Of a stretch of 64,000 nt of DNA, positions 49,123-58,888 are shown in pieces. Each line of letters begins with the position of its first letter. The stretch's first letter is position 1. The translations under genes and the position numbers were made by a program. Where the stretch lies: positions 868,001 through 932,000 of the forward strand of contig NZ_CP059560.1 in the NCBI RefSeq assembly GCF_017894385.1. The letters are read 5' to 3'. The notes under the pieces were generated by a model that saw nothing but the letters and a program-made list of their open reading frames with translations, searched no databases and was not told the origin of the DNA. The DNA is from Aromatoleum petrolei. Its GTDB lineage: Bacteria > Pseudomonadota > Gammaproteobacteria > Burkholderiales > Rhodocyclaceae.

Positions 49123-49163
49123 TTTCTTCCTGCAAATTCGGGGGCTGCTACCCACCTGATTGT

Positions 49164-49739
49164 TCACTCGGACGCAGGCGGCAGCGCGGTCGTATCCGCG
49201 GGACGTCGGACGGCACACACACGCTGAACGACCGCAGCCTTCGGCCGCTCCACGATCCCCTGTTCGAACGCCAGCACGGTGAAATCCGCTCCCAGCACGC
49301 CGAGCAGCTCACCCGGCCGCAGCAGGAACTCGGGACTCGCGGGTCGCCCGAAGCGCTCGTTGCCCAGCATGAAAGTCTCGTAGATCAACACGCCCCCCGG
49401 CGCGACACATGCCAGCAGATCGGCGAAGCGCGGCCGGAACAGGTAATTCGTGACGACCACCGCGTCGAAGCCCTCCCCGGCCAGCGGCCACGGCCCATCC
49501 TCCAGATCCGCGCAACGCGCTTCGATACGCGGCACGCTCGCCAGCGTCGCGACCGCCTCCGCGTTGCGATCAACCGCCACAACGCGAAAGCCGCGCGCCG
49601 CAAACAGGCGGGCGTGGCGTCCGCCGCCGCAGGCGTAATCGAGCACCGTGCCGCCCGGCGCCACCAATGGCAGGAAGCGCCGCACCCACGCGGAAGGTTC
49701 GGCCGGGTGCGGATGGCTCGCCGCGATTGCCTCGCTCAT
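49164..49739 (-). CDS. class I SAM-dependent methyltransferase
   Basis: 191 residues. Motif I is VLDYACGGGRHARLFAARG (near 33-51), motif II VVAVDRNAEAV, and a DAVVVTNYLFRP segment follows near 96, as in tellurite-resistance/TehB-like and UbiE-type methyltransferases. The substrate is not evident. Its ATG overlaps the stop codon of the aldehyde dehydrogenase gene (ATGA), so both are made from one message. Confidence 0.85.
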   Translation of the reverse strand: MSEAIAASHPHPAEPSAWVRRFLPLVAPGGTVLDYACGGGRHARLFAARGFRVVAVDRNAEAVATLASVPRIEARCADLEDGPWPLAGEGFDAVVVTNYLFRPRFADLLACVAPGGVLIYETFMLGNERFGRPASPEFLLRPGELLGVLGADFTVLAFEQGIVERPKAAVVQRVCAVRRPADTTALPPASE

Positions 49740-51196
49740 CGATCGATGCCCGCCACGCAGATCGACTTGATCTCGAGATACTCGTCGATGCCGTACACCG
49801 AGCCCTCGCGCCCGAGACCCGACTGCTTGATGCCGCCGAAGGGCGACACCTCGTTCGACATCAGCCCGGTATTGACGCCCACCATGCCGTATTCGAGCTC
49901 CTCCGCCACGCGGAAGATGCGCCCCACGTCGCGCGAGAAGAAATATGCGGCCAGCCCGTACTCCGTATCGTTGGCCATGCGGATCGCCTCCTCCTCCGTG
50001 TCGAAGCGGAACAACGGTGCCACCGGACCGAAGGTCTCCTCCCGCGCGACCCGCATCGCCGGCGTCACGTCGGCCAGCACGGTCGGCTCGAAGAAGGACC
50101 CACCCAGCGAGTGGCGCCGCCCGCCGGTCATGATGCGCGCCCCCTTCTGCACCGCATCCGCAATGTGGCTCTCGACCTTGACCACCGCCGCATCGTCGAT
50201 CAGCGGGCCGATGTTCACCCCCGAGGCAGTCCCGGGGCCGACGCGCAGCCCTTTCACGGCCTCGGCAAGGCGCTCGGCGAAGCGGTCGTAGATGCCCGAC
50301 TGCACCAGCAGGCGGTTCGCGCACACGCAGGTCTGGCCCGCGTTGCGGTACTTCGACCCCATTGCGCCCTCCACCGCGGCATCGAGGTCCGCATCGTCGA
50401 ACACGATGAAGGGCGCATTGCCACCGAGTTCCAGCGACAGCTTCTTCAGGGTCGGCGCACACTGTCCCATCAGCAGGCGGCCCACCTCGGTGGAACCCGT
50501 GAAGGACAGCTTGCGCACGACCGGGCTGGACGTCAGCTCCCCGCCGATCGCGACCGGATCGCCGGTGACGACGTTGAAAACCCCCTTCGGGAAGCCCGCC
50601 TGCTCCGCGAGCGCCATCAGCGCCAGCGCGGTGAGCGGCGTCTGCTCCGCGGGCTTCACGATCACCGTGCAGCCCGCTGCAAACGCAGGCGCGACCTTGC
50701 GCGTGATCATCGCCGCGGGAAAATTCCACGGCGTGATCGCAGCGCACACACCCACCGGCTGACGGATTGCCAGCAGGCGGCGATCCTGACCCACGGTCGG
50801 GATCACGTCACCCATCGTGCGTTTCGCCTCCTCGGCGAACCATTCGACGAAGGAGGCGGCATACGTGACTTCGCCCTTCGCCTCCGCCAGCGGCTTGCCC
50901 TGCTCGGCGGTCATGATCGCCGCCAGCTCGTCGGCCGCGTCGAGAATCAGCGCGAACCAGCGCCGCAGCAGCGCCGCACGCTCCTTCGCCAATGTGCGGC
51001 GCCACGCGGGCAGCACCGCATTCGCCGCCGCGATCGCGCGCGCCGTCTCCGCCGCCCCCATGTCGGGGACGTGCGCGATCGTTTCACCGGTGGCCGGATT
51101 GCGGACGGCGAAGGTCGCGCCCGAATCGGCGTCGGACCAGCTGCCGTCGATGTATGCCTGCTGGCGGAAATTGGGGTAGTCGGCGAGTGTCTTCAT
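49736..51196 (-). CDS. gabD: NAD(P)-dependent succinate-semialdehyde dehydrogenase (GabD-like)
   Basis: 486 residues, aldehyde dehydrogenase superfamily. The catalytic Cys is in NAGQTCVCANR (near 287), the general-base Glu in LELGGNAPF (near 254), and the cofactor segment is TPWNFPAAMITRKVAPA. The C-terminal FGGIKQSGLGREGS and the length fit the GabD/GabD-like branch that oxidises succinate semialdehyde to succinate; glutarate semialdehyde is an alternative substrate. The ATG at 51196 (MKTLADYPNF) was chosen over an upstream extension without family similarity. Coupled to a methyltransferase gene. Confidence 0.9.
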   Translation of the reverse strand: MKTLADYPNFRQQAYIDGSWSDADSGATFAVRNPATGETIAHVPDMGAAETARAIAAANAVLPAWRRTLAKERAALLRRWFALILDAADELAAIMTAEQGKPLAEAKGEVTYAASFVEWFAEEAKRTMGDVIPTVGQDRRLLAIRQPVGVCAAITPWNFPAAMITRKVAPAFAAGCTVIVKPAEQTPLTALALMALAEQAGFPKGVFNVVTGDPVAIGGELTSSPVVRKLSFTGSTEVGRLLMGQCAPTLKKLSLELGGNAPFIVFDDADLDAAVEGAMGSKYRNAGQTCVCANRLLVQSGIYDRFAERLAEAVKGLRVGPGTASGVNIGPLIDDAAVVKVESHIADAVQKGARIMTGGRRHSLGGSFFEPTVLADVTPAMRVAREETFGPVAPLFRFDTEEEAIRMANDTEYGLAAYFFSRDVGRIFRVAEELEYGMVGVNTGLMSNEVSPFGGIKQSGLGREGSVYGIDEYLEIKSICVAGIDR

Positions 51197-51384
51197 GATG
51201 GGGAAATGTGTCGATGTTGGCGCGAATGCCGCGGGAACGTAGATTCTAGTCGCGCCACCACGCCTGCGCACGGGAGCGCACGGCAGCGCCCGCCCCGCCA
51301 CCTGCACGGGTTGCGGTTGATACGGACCCGATCTCGTTACCGTTTATGTCACAATAAGATTTGTGCACTGCGGTAAACTTGAGT

Positions 51385-51399
51385 TTCACCAATGGTGAA
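51385..51399. promoter_or_regulatory. palindromic operator candidate before the Pat-like gene
   Basis: TTCACC-AAT-GGTGAA is a perfect inverted repeat with 6-bp arms and a 3-bp centre, in the gap between the divergent gabD-like and Pat-like genes. It could be an operator for a dimeric repressor. No flanking -10/-35 pair is convincing. Confidence 0.45.
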
Positions 51400-51491
51400 C
51401 CAGACTGCATCACCACGGACACGATTCACGCGGCATGGCCGCCAACGCCCCCCGATCGGGCGAGGCCACTGACGAACCTGGATCCAGGCAA

Positions 51492-54191
51492 ATGACAATG
51501 AAAGAAAAGCACTACCTCAGCCCGCTGCTCGAACCCAAATCGGTAGGGGTCATCGGCGCCAGCGAACGCGAGAACTCGATCGGCCACGTGGTCGTGCGCA
51601 ACATGCTCGACGCGGGGTTCCGCGGGCGCCTGTTCGCGATCAATCCCAAGCACGAATCCGTGCTTGGCGTCCCCTGCCACAAGACCGTCGAAGACGTGCC
51701 GCATCGCCTCGACCTCGCCGTCATCGCCGTGCCGGCGGAAAAGGTTCTGACCGTGGTCGAAAGCTGCGGCCGCGCCGGGGTCAAGGCGATCATCATCCTG
51801 TCGGCGGGGTTTTCGGAAAGCGGCCCGCGCGGCGCCACGCTCGAGCGCCACGTCGTCGAGGCCGCCCGCCGCTACCGCATCCGCCTGCTCGGCCCCAACT
51901 GCCTGGGCATCATGCGCCCCGAACTGGGCCTCAACGCGACCTTTGCGCACGTCAGCGCCTTGAAGGGCACCATCGGCCTGATCTCCCAGTCGGGCGCGCT
52001 CGTCACCTCCATTCTCGACTGGGCCAAACCGAGCAACATCGGCTTCTCCACCGTCGTCTCGCTCGGCTCGTCGAGCGACGTCGATTTCGGCGAAATCCTC
52101 GAATTCATGATCTCGGACCCGCGCACCGAGAGCATCATCATGTACGTCGAAGGCATCCGCGACGCACGTCGCTTCATGAGCGCGCTGCGCGGCGCGGCCC
52201 GCGTGAAGCCGGTGCTGCTGATCAAGGTCGGTCGTCATCCCCAGGGCGCGCGCGCAATCCGCCTGCACTCCGGCTCGGTGAGCGGCGACGACGCCGTGTT
52301 CGACGCCGCACTGCGCCGCGCCGGCGTGATCCGCCTGTACAACATGGGCCAGCTCTTCGCCGCGGCGAACGCGCTGTTCGCGCACTTCCGCCCGCGCGGC
52401 AACCGTCTCGCCATCATCACCAACGGCGGCGGACCGGGTGTCATGGCCGTCGACCGCGCCGCGGATCTCAACATTCCGCTATCCGAATTCTCCGAAGCGA
52501 CGATGGAGAAGCTCAATGCGATCCTGCCGCACGGCTGGTCGCGCGCCAATCCGATCGACATGCTCGGCGACGCCGACGTCGAGCGCTACCAGAAGACCGT
52601 GCAGGCCGTGCTCGAAGGCCAGAACGTCGACGGCGTGCTGGTGATGCTCACGCCGCAGGCGATCACCGACCCCACCGCCGTCGCCCAAGCCATCGTCGAG
52701 GTGGAAAAGACCGCGGACAAGCCGGTCGTCACGTGCTGGATGGGCGATGAGCTCGTGCGCGAAGGGCGCAAGGCCTTCGAAGCCGCCGGCATTCCCACCT
52801 TCCGCTCGCCCGAACCGGCCGTCGAGCTCTTCAGCCACCTGTCGGCGTACTACCGCAACCAGAAGCTGCTGATGCAGACCCCGGCCTCGTTGTCGCACCT
52901 GAAGCCGCCGAGCATCGAGAGCGCACGCCTCGTCATCGAGACCGCGCTGGCCGAGCGCCGCAATGTGCTCAACGAGATGGAATCCAAGGCGCTGCTCGCC
53001 GCCTTCCGCATCCCCATCGCGCAAACCGTCGTCGCGCGCTCCGCGACTGAGGCGATGGTACTGGCCGAAGAGATCGGCCTGCCCGTCGTCATGAAGATCG
53101 ACTCGCCGTCGATCATCCACAAGGCCGATTCGGGCGGGGTGCGCCTCAACCTCGGCAGCCTCGCCGCGGTACGTACCGCCTACCAGGAAATCCTCGAAGA
53201 CGTCCGCCGCAACAAGCCCGATGCGGCGATCAACGGCGTCGCGATCGAGCCCATGATCATGAAGCGCAACGGCCGCGAGCTGGTCGTCGGCGTGCGCCGC
53301 GATCCCGTCTTCGGACCGGTGATCACCTTCGGCGAGGGCGGCAACCGCGTCGAAGCCAACAAGGATCTCGCCGTCGCGCTGCCGCCGCTGAACAACTACC
53401 TCGTGCACGACCTCATCAAGTCGTCGCGCGTCGCCAGCCTGCTCGGCGAATTCCGTACCATGCCGCCCGTGAACATGGAGGCGCTGGAATTCGTGCTGCT
53501 GCGCGTCTCCGAAATGGTCTGCGAGCTGCCGTGGATCACGACACTGGAGATCAATCCCCTCATCGTGGACGAACACGGCGCCGTCGCCGTGGACGCGCGC
53601 GTCACGGTCGAGAACGTCTCGCCCTCGGTGGACCGCTACGCCCATATGGCGATCCACCCCTACCCCTCGCAGCTCACCAGCACCTGGACCCAGCCCGAGG
53701 GTACCGTCGTCACGATCCGCCCGATCAAGCCCGAGGACGCCGAACTGGAAGTCGAGTTCGTGCGCAAGCTGTCGTCCGAGTCCAAGTACTACCGCTTCAT
53801 GAACACCATGCGCGAACTGCCGCCCGCGATGGTCGCGCGCCTCACGCAGATCGACTACGACCGCGAGATGGCCTTCCTCGCGACGATCCCCGGCGAGGAT
53901 GGCGTGGCCGAGGTCGAGGTCGGCGTGTGCCGCTATGCGGTCAATCCCGACGGCGAATCCTGCGAGTTCGCGGTCGTCGTCGCCGACGACTGGCAACACC
54001 GCGGCCTTGCACGCAAGCTGATGGGCGTGCTGATCGACACCGCGCGCAACAAGGGCCTGCTCTACATGAACGGCGTCTTCCTCGCCAACAACGAGCGCAT
54101 GCTCAAGTTCGTGCAGGGCCTCGGCTTCGTGCTCTCGAGCGACCCCGAGGACAGCACCGTCAAGCTCGGCGTGCTCGCGCTGCAGGACTGA
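51492..54191 (+). CDS. Pat-like protein: NDP-forming acyl-CoA synthetase fold fused to a GNAT acetyltransferase
   Basis: 899 residues from the ATG at 51492 (MTMKEKHYLSPLL); an ATG at 51435 would add 19 non-conserved residues. Order: CoA-binding Rossmann domain (SVGVIGASERENS), succinyl-CoA-synthetase-like domain with His259 in RLHSGSVSG, an ATP-grasp domain (near 500-700, including PVVMKIDSPSIIHKADSGG), and a C-terminal GNAT domain from about 745 (DDWQHRGLARKLMGVLID, acetyl-CoA loop). This is the layout of protein lysine acetyltransferase Pat/PatZ, which acetylates and silences acyl-CoA synthetases. The His is present, so synthetase activity is not excluded. Confidence 0.88.
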   Translation: MTMKEKHYLSPLLEPKSVGVIGASERENSIGHVVVRNMLDAGFRGRLFAINPKHESVLGVPCHKTVEDVPHRLDLAVIAVPAEKVLTVVESCGRAGVKAIIILSAGFSESGPRGATLERHVVEAARRYRIRLLGPNCLGIMRPELGLNATFAHVSALKGTIGLISQSGALVTSILDWAKPSNIGFSTVVSLGSSSDVDFGEILEFMISDPRTESIIMYVEGIRDARRFMSALRGAARVKPVLLIKVGRHPQGARAIRLHSGSVSGDDAVFDAALRRAGVIRLYNMGQLFAAANALFAHFRPRGNRLAIITNGGGPGVMAVDRAADLNIPLSEFSEATMEKLNAILPHGWSRANPIDMLGDADVERYQKTVQAVLEGQNVDGVLVMLTPQAITDPTAVAQAIVEVEKTADKPVVTCWMGDELVREGRKAFEAAGIPTFRSPEPAVELFSHLSAYYRNQKLLMQTPASLSHLKPPSIESARLVIETALAERRNVLNEMESKALLAAFRIPIAQTVVARSATEAMVLAEEIGLPVVMKIDSPSIIHKADSGGVRLNLGSLAAVRTAYQEILEDVRRNKPDAAINGVAIEPMIMKRNGRELVVGVRRDPVFGPVITFGEGGNRVEANKDLAVALPPLNNYLVHDLIKSSRVASLLGEFRTMPPVNMEALEFVLLRVSEMVCELPWITTLEINPLIVDEHGAVAVDARVTVENVSPSVDRYAHMAIHPYPSQLTSTWTQPEGTVVTIRPIKPEDAELEVEFVRKLSSESKYYRFMNTMRELPPAMVARLTQIDYDREMAFLATIPGEDGVAEVEVGVCRYAVNPDGESCEFAVVVADDWQHRGLARKLMGVLIDTARNKGLLYMNGVFLANNERMLKFVQGLGFVLSSDPEDSTVKLGVLALQD

Positions 54192-54200
54192 AGGCCCACA

Positions 54201-55049
54201 ATGCCCGCAAACATCGAAACCATCGACTTCCACGACCAGCCCGCAATTGCGCTCACGACGCAGGCGGGCGCCCGGGCCATCGTGTCGATTTTCGGCGCAC
54301 AGGTCCTGTCGTGGATCCCCGCCGGCGGCCAGGAGCGTCTCTACCTCAGCCCCTCCGCCATCTACGACGGCAGCACCGCCATCCGCGGCGGCATCCCGGT
54401 GTGCTTCCCGCAGTTCGCCGGACTCGGCAAGCTCCCGAAGCACGGCATCCTGCGCACCCACCCCTGGGTGGTGGCCGAGCAGCGCACCGGTGACGACTTC
54501 GCGCTGGTGACGCTCCGCTTCGTCGAGACCGACGACACCTGGGCGATCTGGCCGAAGAATTTCGTCGCCGAACTCACCGTGGTGGTCGAGGGCGAGCGCC
54601 TCGACGTCGAATTCGAGGTCGAGAACACCGGCCACGCCCCCTTCGCCTTCACCGCCGCGCTGCACACCTACCTGCGCGTGCATGAGGTCGAGAACGCCCG
54701 CCTCGAAGGCCTCTACGGCCATGAATACCGCGACTCCGCCGATCACGACCGCATCAAGCGCGATTCGGGCGACGTCGTGGTCGTCGAGAACGAGACCGAC
54801 CGCGTCTACCACGACGTCAAGCGCCCGCTGCTGCTGCGTGACGGCAGCCGCAGCCTGGGGATCAACGCCGAAGGCTTCCCCGACGTCGTCGTGTGGAACC
54901 CGTGGGAAGAACGCTGCGCCGCGCTCGCCGACATGCCCGCCAACGGCTTCCGCTACATGCTGTGCGTCGAGGCTGCCGCCGCGCGCCAGCGCATCGAACT
55001 CGACGCCGGCGAAAACTGGGTCGGGCGCCAGAGCCTGATCGCGCTCTGA
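54201..55049 (+). CDS. D-hexose-6-phosphate mutarotase (YeaD-like)
   Basis: 282 residues, aldose 1-epimerase superfamily. The segment [29 protein letters not shown] (58-86) holds the conserved His residues and is characteristic of the glucose-6-phosphate 1-epimerase group. [17 protein letters not shown] follows near 155. It interconverts alpha and beta hexose 6-phosphates. It begins 9 bp after the Pat-like gene with GAAGG upstream, so the two are probably co-transcribed. Confidence 0.9.
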   Translation: MPANIETIDFHDQPAIALTTQAGARAIVSIFGAQVLSWIPAGGQERLYLSPSAIYDGSTAIRGGIPVCFPQFAGLGKLPKHGILRTHPWVVAEQRTGDDFALVTLRFVETDDTWAIWPKNFVAELTVVVEGERLDVEFEVENTGHAPFAFTAALHTYLRVHEVENARLEGLYGHEYRDSADHDRIKRDSGDVVVVENETDRVYHDVKRPLLLRDGSRSLGINAEGFPDVVVWNPWEERCAALADMPANGFRYMLCVEAAAARQRIELDAGENWVGRQSLIAL

Positions 55050-55168
55050 CGCGACAATTCCTGCAACCGGGCGGCGCTTGCGTAGGCCCGCCCGCCTGTT
55101 GCACCATCGCCCCCCTCGATACCCCTTTCCAGACAGACGGCGCTACCCGCGCACGCCAGCCACAACCC

Positions 55169-57505
55169 ATGCTTCCCCCGATCGAACACCGCATCGCCGC
55201 CGAACTTGCCGCCCAGCCCCGTCAGGTCGTCGCTGCCATCCAGCTCCTCGACGAAGGCGCCACCGTGCCCTTCATCGCCCGCTACCGCAAGGAAGTCACG
55301 GGTGGCCTCGACGACACCCAACTGCGCAACCTGGAAGAGCGCCTCGGCTACCTGCGCGAGCTCGAGGATCGCCGCGCCGCCGTGGTCGCATCGATCACCG
55401 AGCAGGGCAAGATGACCGACGCGCTGGCCGCCGAGATCGCCTCCGCCGAGACCAAGCAGCGCCTCGAAGACCTGTACCTCCCGTACAAGCAGAAGCGCCG
55501 CACCAAGGCCCAGATCGCCCGCGAGGCCGGCATCGAGCCCCTCGCACTGGCCTTGCTGGAAGACCCGAACCTCGTCCCGGAAACGGAAGCCGAACGCTAT
55601 TTCAATGCGGAAGCCGGCTTCGCCGACGTCAAGAGCGTGCTCGACGGCGCGCGCCAGATCCTCATCGAACGCTTCGCCGAGGACGCCGAACTGCTCGGCA
55701 CCCTGCGTACCTGGCTGCAGGAGAACGGCCAGGTCAGCTCGACGGTGATCGAAGGCAAGGAGACGGAAGGCGCGAAATTCCGCGACTGGTTCGACTTCCG
55801 CGAGCCCATCGCGACGATGCCCTCTCACCGCGCGCTCGCATTGCTCCGCGGCCGCAACGAAGGCATGCTGCGCCTCGCGCTCACCGTCGACCAGCCCGAC
55901 CCCGACGCCCCCCACCCGTGCGAAGGCCGCATCGCCGCGCGCTTCGCCATCCGCGATCAGGGCCGCCCGGCCGACCGCTGGCTGCGCGACAGCGTGCGCT
56001 GGGCGTGGAACGTGAAGATCTCGCTGCACCTCGAACTCGAACTGATGAACGTGCTGCGCGAGCGCGCCGAAGAGGAAGCGATCCGCGTGTTCGCCCGCAA
56101 CCTCAAGGACCTGCTGCTCGCCGCCCCGGCCGGGGCGCGCTGCACGATGGGCCTCGACCCCGGCATCCGTACCGGCGTCAAGATCGCCGTCATCGACCGC
56201 ACCGGCAAGCTCGTCGACACCGCGACGATCTACCCCTTCGAGCCGCGCCGCGACCGCGAAGGCTCGCTCGCAACGCTTGCCGCGCTGGCGAAGAAGCACG
56301 CCGTAGACTTGGTCGCGATCGGCAACGGCACCGCCTCGCGCGAAACCGACAAGCTCGTCGCCGACCTGATGGACGCCCTGCCGCAACTGCGCCTCACCCG
56401 CGTCACGGTGTCCGAAGCCGGCGCGTCCGTGTACTCGGCCTCCGAGCTCGCCGCACGCGAGTTCCCCGAACTCGACGTGTCGCTGCGCGGTGCCGTGTCG
56501 ATCGCCCGCCGCCTGCAGGATCCCCTCGCCGAGCTCGTCAAGATCGACCCGAAGTCGATCGGCGTCGGCCAGTACCAACACGACGTCAATCAGTCGCGCC
56601 TTGCCAAGAGCCTCGACGCAGTCGTCGAGGACTGCGTAAACGCCGTCGGCGTCGACGTGAACACCGCCTCGGCGGCGCTGCTGGCGCGCATCTCCGGCCT
56701 CAACGCCACGCTCGCCGGCAACATTGTCGAGCACCGCGACGCCAACGGCCCCTTCCCCAACCGCGACGCTCTGAAGAAGGTGCCGCGCCTCGGCCCCAAG
56801 ACCTTCGAACAGGCCGCCGGCTTCCTGCGCATCCCCAACGGCGACAACCCGCTCGACGCCTCCTCCGTCCACCCCGAAGCCTACCCGGTGGTGGAACGCA
56901 TCCTCGCCAAGGTCAGCAAGAACGTGCGCGAGCTGATGGGCAACGCGAGCTTCCTCAAGACCCTGCGCCCGGTCGAATTCACCGACGAGCGTTTCGGCCT
57001 GCCGACCGTGCAGGACATCGTCGCCGAACTGGAAAAACCCGGCCGCGATCCGCGCCCCGAGTTCCGCACCGCGTCGTTCCGCGACGGCGTCGAGACGCTC
57101 AAGGACCTCGCGCCGGGCATGATGCTCGAAGGCGTCGTGACCAACGTCACCAACTTCGGCGCCTTCGTCGACATCGGCGTGCATCAGGACGGCCTCGTGC
57201 ATATCTCCGCGCTGTCGGAGCGCTTCGTGAAGGATCCGCACAGCGTCGTGAAGGCCGGCCAGGTCGTGAAGGTCAAGGTGCTGGAAGTCGATCTCCCGCG
57301 CAACCGCATTGCGCTGACGATGCGCATGAGCGACGAACCGGCTGCACCCCGTCCGGCCGGCAGCGCGCGTGACAACGCCCCGCGCGGTCGCAGCGACAGC
57401 CCGCGGCAGGATCGCAACGCCCCGCGCGCCCCATCGCGCAGCAACGACCGCCCCGCCGCCGGCGGCGCGATGGCCGACGCGCTCGCGCGCGCGCTGCGCA
57501 AGTAA
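55169..57505 (+). CDS. tex: RNA-binding transcription accessory protein Tex
   Basis: 778 residues, the usual Tex length. The N-terminal helical region opens [20 protein letters not shown] and contains [24 protein letters not shown]; a YqgF-like domain follows ([16 protein letters not shown]), then helix-hairpin-helix motifs ([23 protein letters not shown]) and an S1 RNA-binding domain ([31 protein letters not shown]), with an Arg/Pro-rich tail. Tex binds nucleic acids and influences transcription. Start chosen on family match; it follows the mutarotase gene on the same strand. Confidence 0.95.
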   Translation: MLPPIEHRIAAELAAQPRQVVAAIQLLDEGATVPFIARYRKEVTGGLDDTQLRNLEERLGYLRELEDRRAAVVASITEQGKMTDALAAEIASAETKQRLEDLYLPYKQKRRTKAQIAREAGIEPLALALLEDPNLVPETEAERYFNAEAGFADVKSVLDGARQILIERFAEDAELLGTLRTWLQENGQVSSTVIEGKETEGAKFRDWFDFREPIATMPSHRALALLRGRNEGMLRLALTVDQPDPDAPHPCEGRIAARFAIRDQGRPADRWLRDSVRWAWNVKISLHLELELMNVLRERAEEEAIRVFARNLKDLLLAAPAGARCTMGLDPGIRTGVKIAVIDRTGKLVDTATIYPFEPRRDREGSLATLAALAKKHAVDLVAIGNGTASRETDKLVADLMDALPQLRLTRVTVSEAGASVYSASELAAREFPELDVSLRGAVSIARRLQDPLAELVKIDPKSIGVGQYQHDVNQSRLAKSLDAVVEDCVNAVGVDVNTASAALLARISGLNATLAGNIVEHRDANGPFPNRDALKKVPRLGPKTFEQAAGFLRIPNGDNPLDASSVHPEAYPVVERILAKVSKNVRELMGNASFLKTLRPVEFTDERFGLPTVQDIVAELEKPGRDPRPEFRTASFRDGVETLKDLAPGMMLEGVVTNVTNFGAFVDIGVHQDGLVHISALSERFVKDPHSVVKAGQVVKVKVLEVDLPRNRIALTMRMSDEPAAPRPAGSARDNAPRGRSDSPRQDRNAPRAPSRSNDRPAAGGAMADALARALRK

Positions 57506-57526
57506 GCGCGCCACGCGGATGGACGC

Positions 57527-57901
57527 ATGACGATGAGCACGACGATCTACGGCATCAAGAACTGCGACACGATGAAAAAGGCATTCACCTGGCTCGACAC
57601 ACAGGGTATCGCCTACACTTTCCACGACTACCGCAAGTCCGGCATTTCTCCCGATACGCTCGCACGCTGGTGCGACCGCCTTGGCTGGGAGGCGCTCGTC
57701 AACAAGCGCGGGACGACCTGGCGCAAACTCGATCCCGCGCAGCAGGACATCGCCTCCGCCGCCGACGCGATCGCGCTGATGGCTGCGCACACCAGCGTCA
57801 TCCGCCGGCCGGTAGTCGAAACCGCGTCGGGCGAGATCGTCGCCGGATTCGACCCCGAACACCTCGCGGCGCTGTTCGCCCGGGAAGGAGCCCGTCCATG
57901 A
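57527..57901 (+). CDS. ArsC/Spx-family reductase (YffB-like)
   Basis: 124 residues, thioredoxin-fold ArsC family. The N-terminus [18 protein letters not shown] has a single Cys followed by DT, as in YffB proteins, rather than the Spx CxxC. It also has WRKLDPAQQ and the C-terminal [23 protein letters not shown]. YffB-type proteins are thought to be glutathione-dependent reductases. The alternative ATG at 57533 removes two residues. It overlaps hslO (ATGA), pairing two thiol or stress-related proteins. Confidence 0.85.
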   Translation: MTMSTTIYGIKNCDTMKKAFTWLDTQGIAYTFHDYRKSGISPDTLARWCDRLGWEALVNKRGTTWRKLDPAQQDIASAADAIALMAAHTSVIRRPVVETASGEIVAGFDPEHLAALFAREGARP

Positions 57902-58782
57902 AGGACCACAAGAGCTACGTGCGCCGTTTCCTCCTTGAGGATCTCGACATCCGCGGCGCCGTCGTGCGCCTGGACGACGTCTGGCAGGCGCTCCAGACGG
58001 GGCGCGACTACCCGCGCAATGTCGGCACCCTCCTCGGAGAGATGAGCGCCGTGTCGGCCCTCATCGCCGGCAACCTCAAGCAGGCGGGCCGCCTCACCTT
58101 CCAGGTGCAGGGACACGGCCCGGTGCGGCTGATGGTCATCGACTGCAATGAAGCTCTCAACCTGCGCGGCTTCGCAGCCTTCGACGAGCACGTTCCGGAA
58201 GGCGATCGCCTGTCGGAACTGGTCGGCGACGGCGTGCTGCAGCTCACCCTGGACGTGGAAGGCATGGACCAGCCTTACCAGAGCCTCGTCCCGCTCGAGG
58301 GCAACAGCATCGCCGCGGTGTTCGAGCATTACCTGCAGCAATCCGAACAGCAGCCGGCGGGCCTGTGGCTCGCATGCAACAAGGATGCCGCGGCCGCGCT
58401 GTTCCTGCAGAAGCTCCCCGGCGCCGACGAGCGCGACGAGGACGGCTGGTCGCGCGCGCACCAGTTCGCCCAGACCGTCACGCGCGAGGAACTCCTCGCG
58501 CTCGAACCCGAGATCCTGCTCGGCCGCCTGTTCGCCGAGGAAACCGTGCGCCTGTATGACGCCCGCCCGGTGCTCCACGATTTCCCGCCCGACCGCGACA
58601 AGATCATCGCGATGCTGCGCTCACTGGGCGAAAGCGAGGTGCGTCGCATCTACGCCGAGCATGGCGAGCTGATCGTGCGCGACGACCTGTCGAACCACGA
58701 GTACCGCTTCGAACCCGAAGAAATCGACGAATTCTTCAAGTCCGGACCGGGCGGCATCGAACCGCCCCCGACCCTGCACTGA
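57898..58782 (+). CDS. hslO: Hsp33-family protein lacking the zinc-binding cysteines
   Basis: 294 residues. The Hsp33 N-terminal fold is clear ([60 protein letters not shown]), and the linker and C-terminal sequence RKIYAEHG-type region and [12 protein letters not shown] align with the redox domain. The four zinc-ligand cysteines of canonical Hsp33 (CxC and CxxC) are absent: the positions read HDFPPDRD and VRDDLSNH. Only two unrelated cysteines remain. A redox-activated zinc switch is therefore unlikely; a constitutive or differently activated holdase is possible. SD GGAAGGAG precedes the ATG. Confidence 0.88.
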   Translation: MKDHKSYVRRFLLEDLDIRGAVVRLDDVWQALQTGRDYPRNVGTLLGEMSAVSALIAGNLKQAGRLTFQVQGHGPVRLMVIDCNEALNLRGFAAFDEHVPEGDRLSELVGDGVLQLTLDVEGMDQPYQSLVPLEGNSIAAVFEHYLQQSEQQPAGLWLACNKDAAAALFLQKLPGADERDEDGWSRAHQFAQTVTREELLALEPEILLGRLFAEETVRLYDARPVLHDFPPDRDKIIAMLRSLGESEVRRIYAEHGELIVRDDLSNHEYRFEPEEIDEFFKSGPGGIEPPPTLH

Positions 58783-58796
58783 TGCGCGGCGCCGCA

Positions 58797-58830
58797 CTCT
58801 TCCGGCGCATGACATCATGCACCGGAAGAG
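58797..58830. terminator. hairpin between hslO and minC
   Basis: CTCTTCCGG (58797-58805) pairs with CCGGAAGAG (58822-58830), and inner arms GCATG/CATGC enclose the loop ACAT, giving a 14-bp stem with one mismatch. There is no T run, so it is a terminator-like or mRNA-protecting hairpin ending the hslO transcript. Confidence 0.5.
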
Positions 58831-58832
58831 CC

Positions 58833-58861
58833 TTGCCCGAATCCCCAGTCGTCAGTAGACT
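58833..58861 (+). promoter_or_regulatory. candidate minCDE promoter
   Basis: TTGCCC (58833-58838) and TAGACT (58856-58861) with a 17-bp spacer lie 28 bp before the minC start. Each box matches four of six consensus bases. Confidence 0.4.
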
Positions 58862-58888
58862 TTGAGGTTTTTCGGCCTCTTCGCACCC

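Noticed and set aside
49740..50747. N-terminal extension of the methyltransferase frame
   Set aside because: This part is the out-of-frame shadow of the dehydrogenase gene; the real start is the ATG at 49739.
52479..54812. 777-codon open frame on the minus strand
   Set aside because: Antisense to the Pat-like gene and mutarotase; composition typical of a shadow frame.
54953..57862. 969-codon open frame on the minus strand
   Set aside because: Lies opposite tex, with no recognisable motif; shadow of a GC-rich codon pattern.
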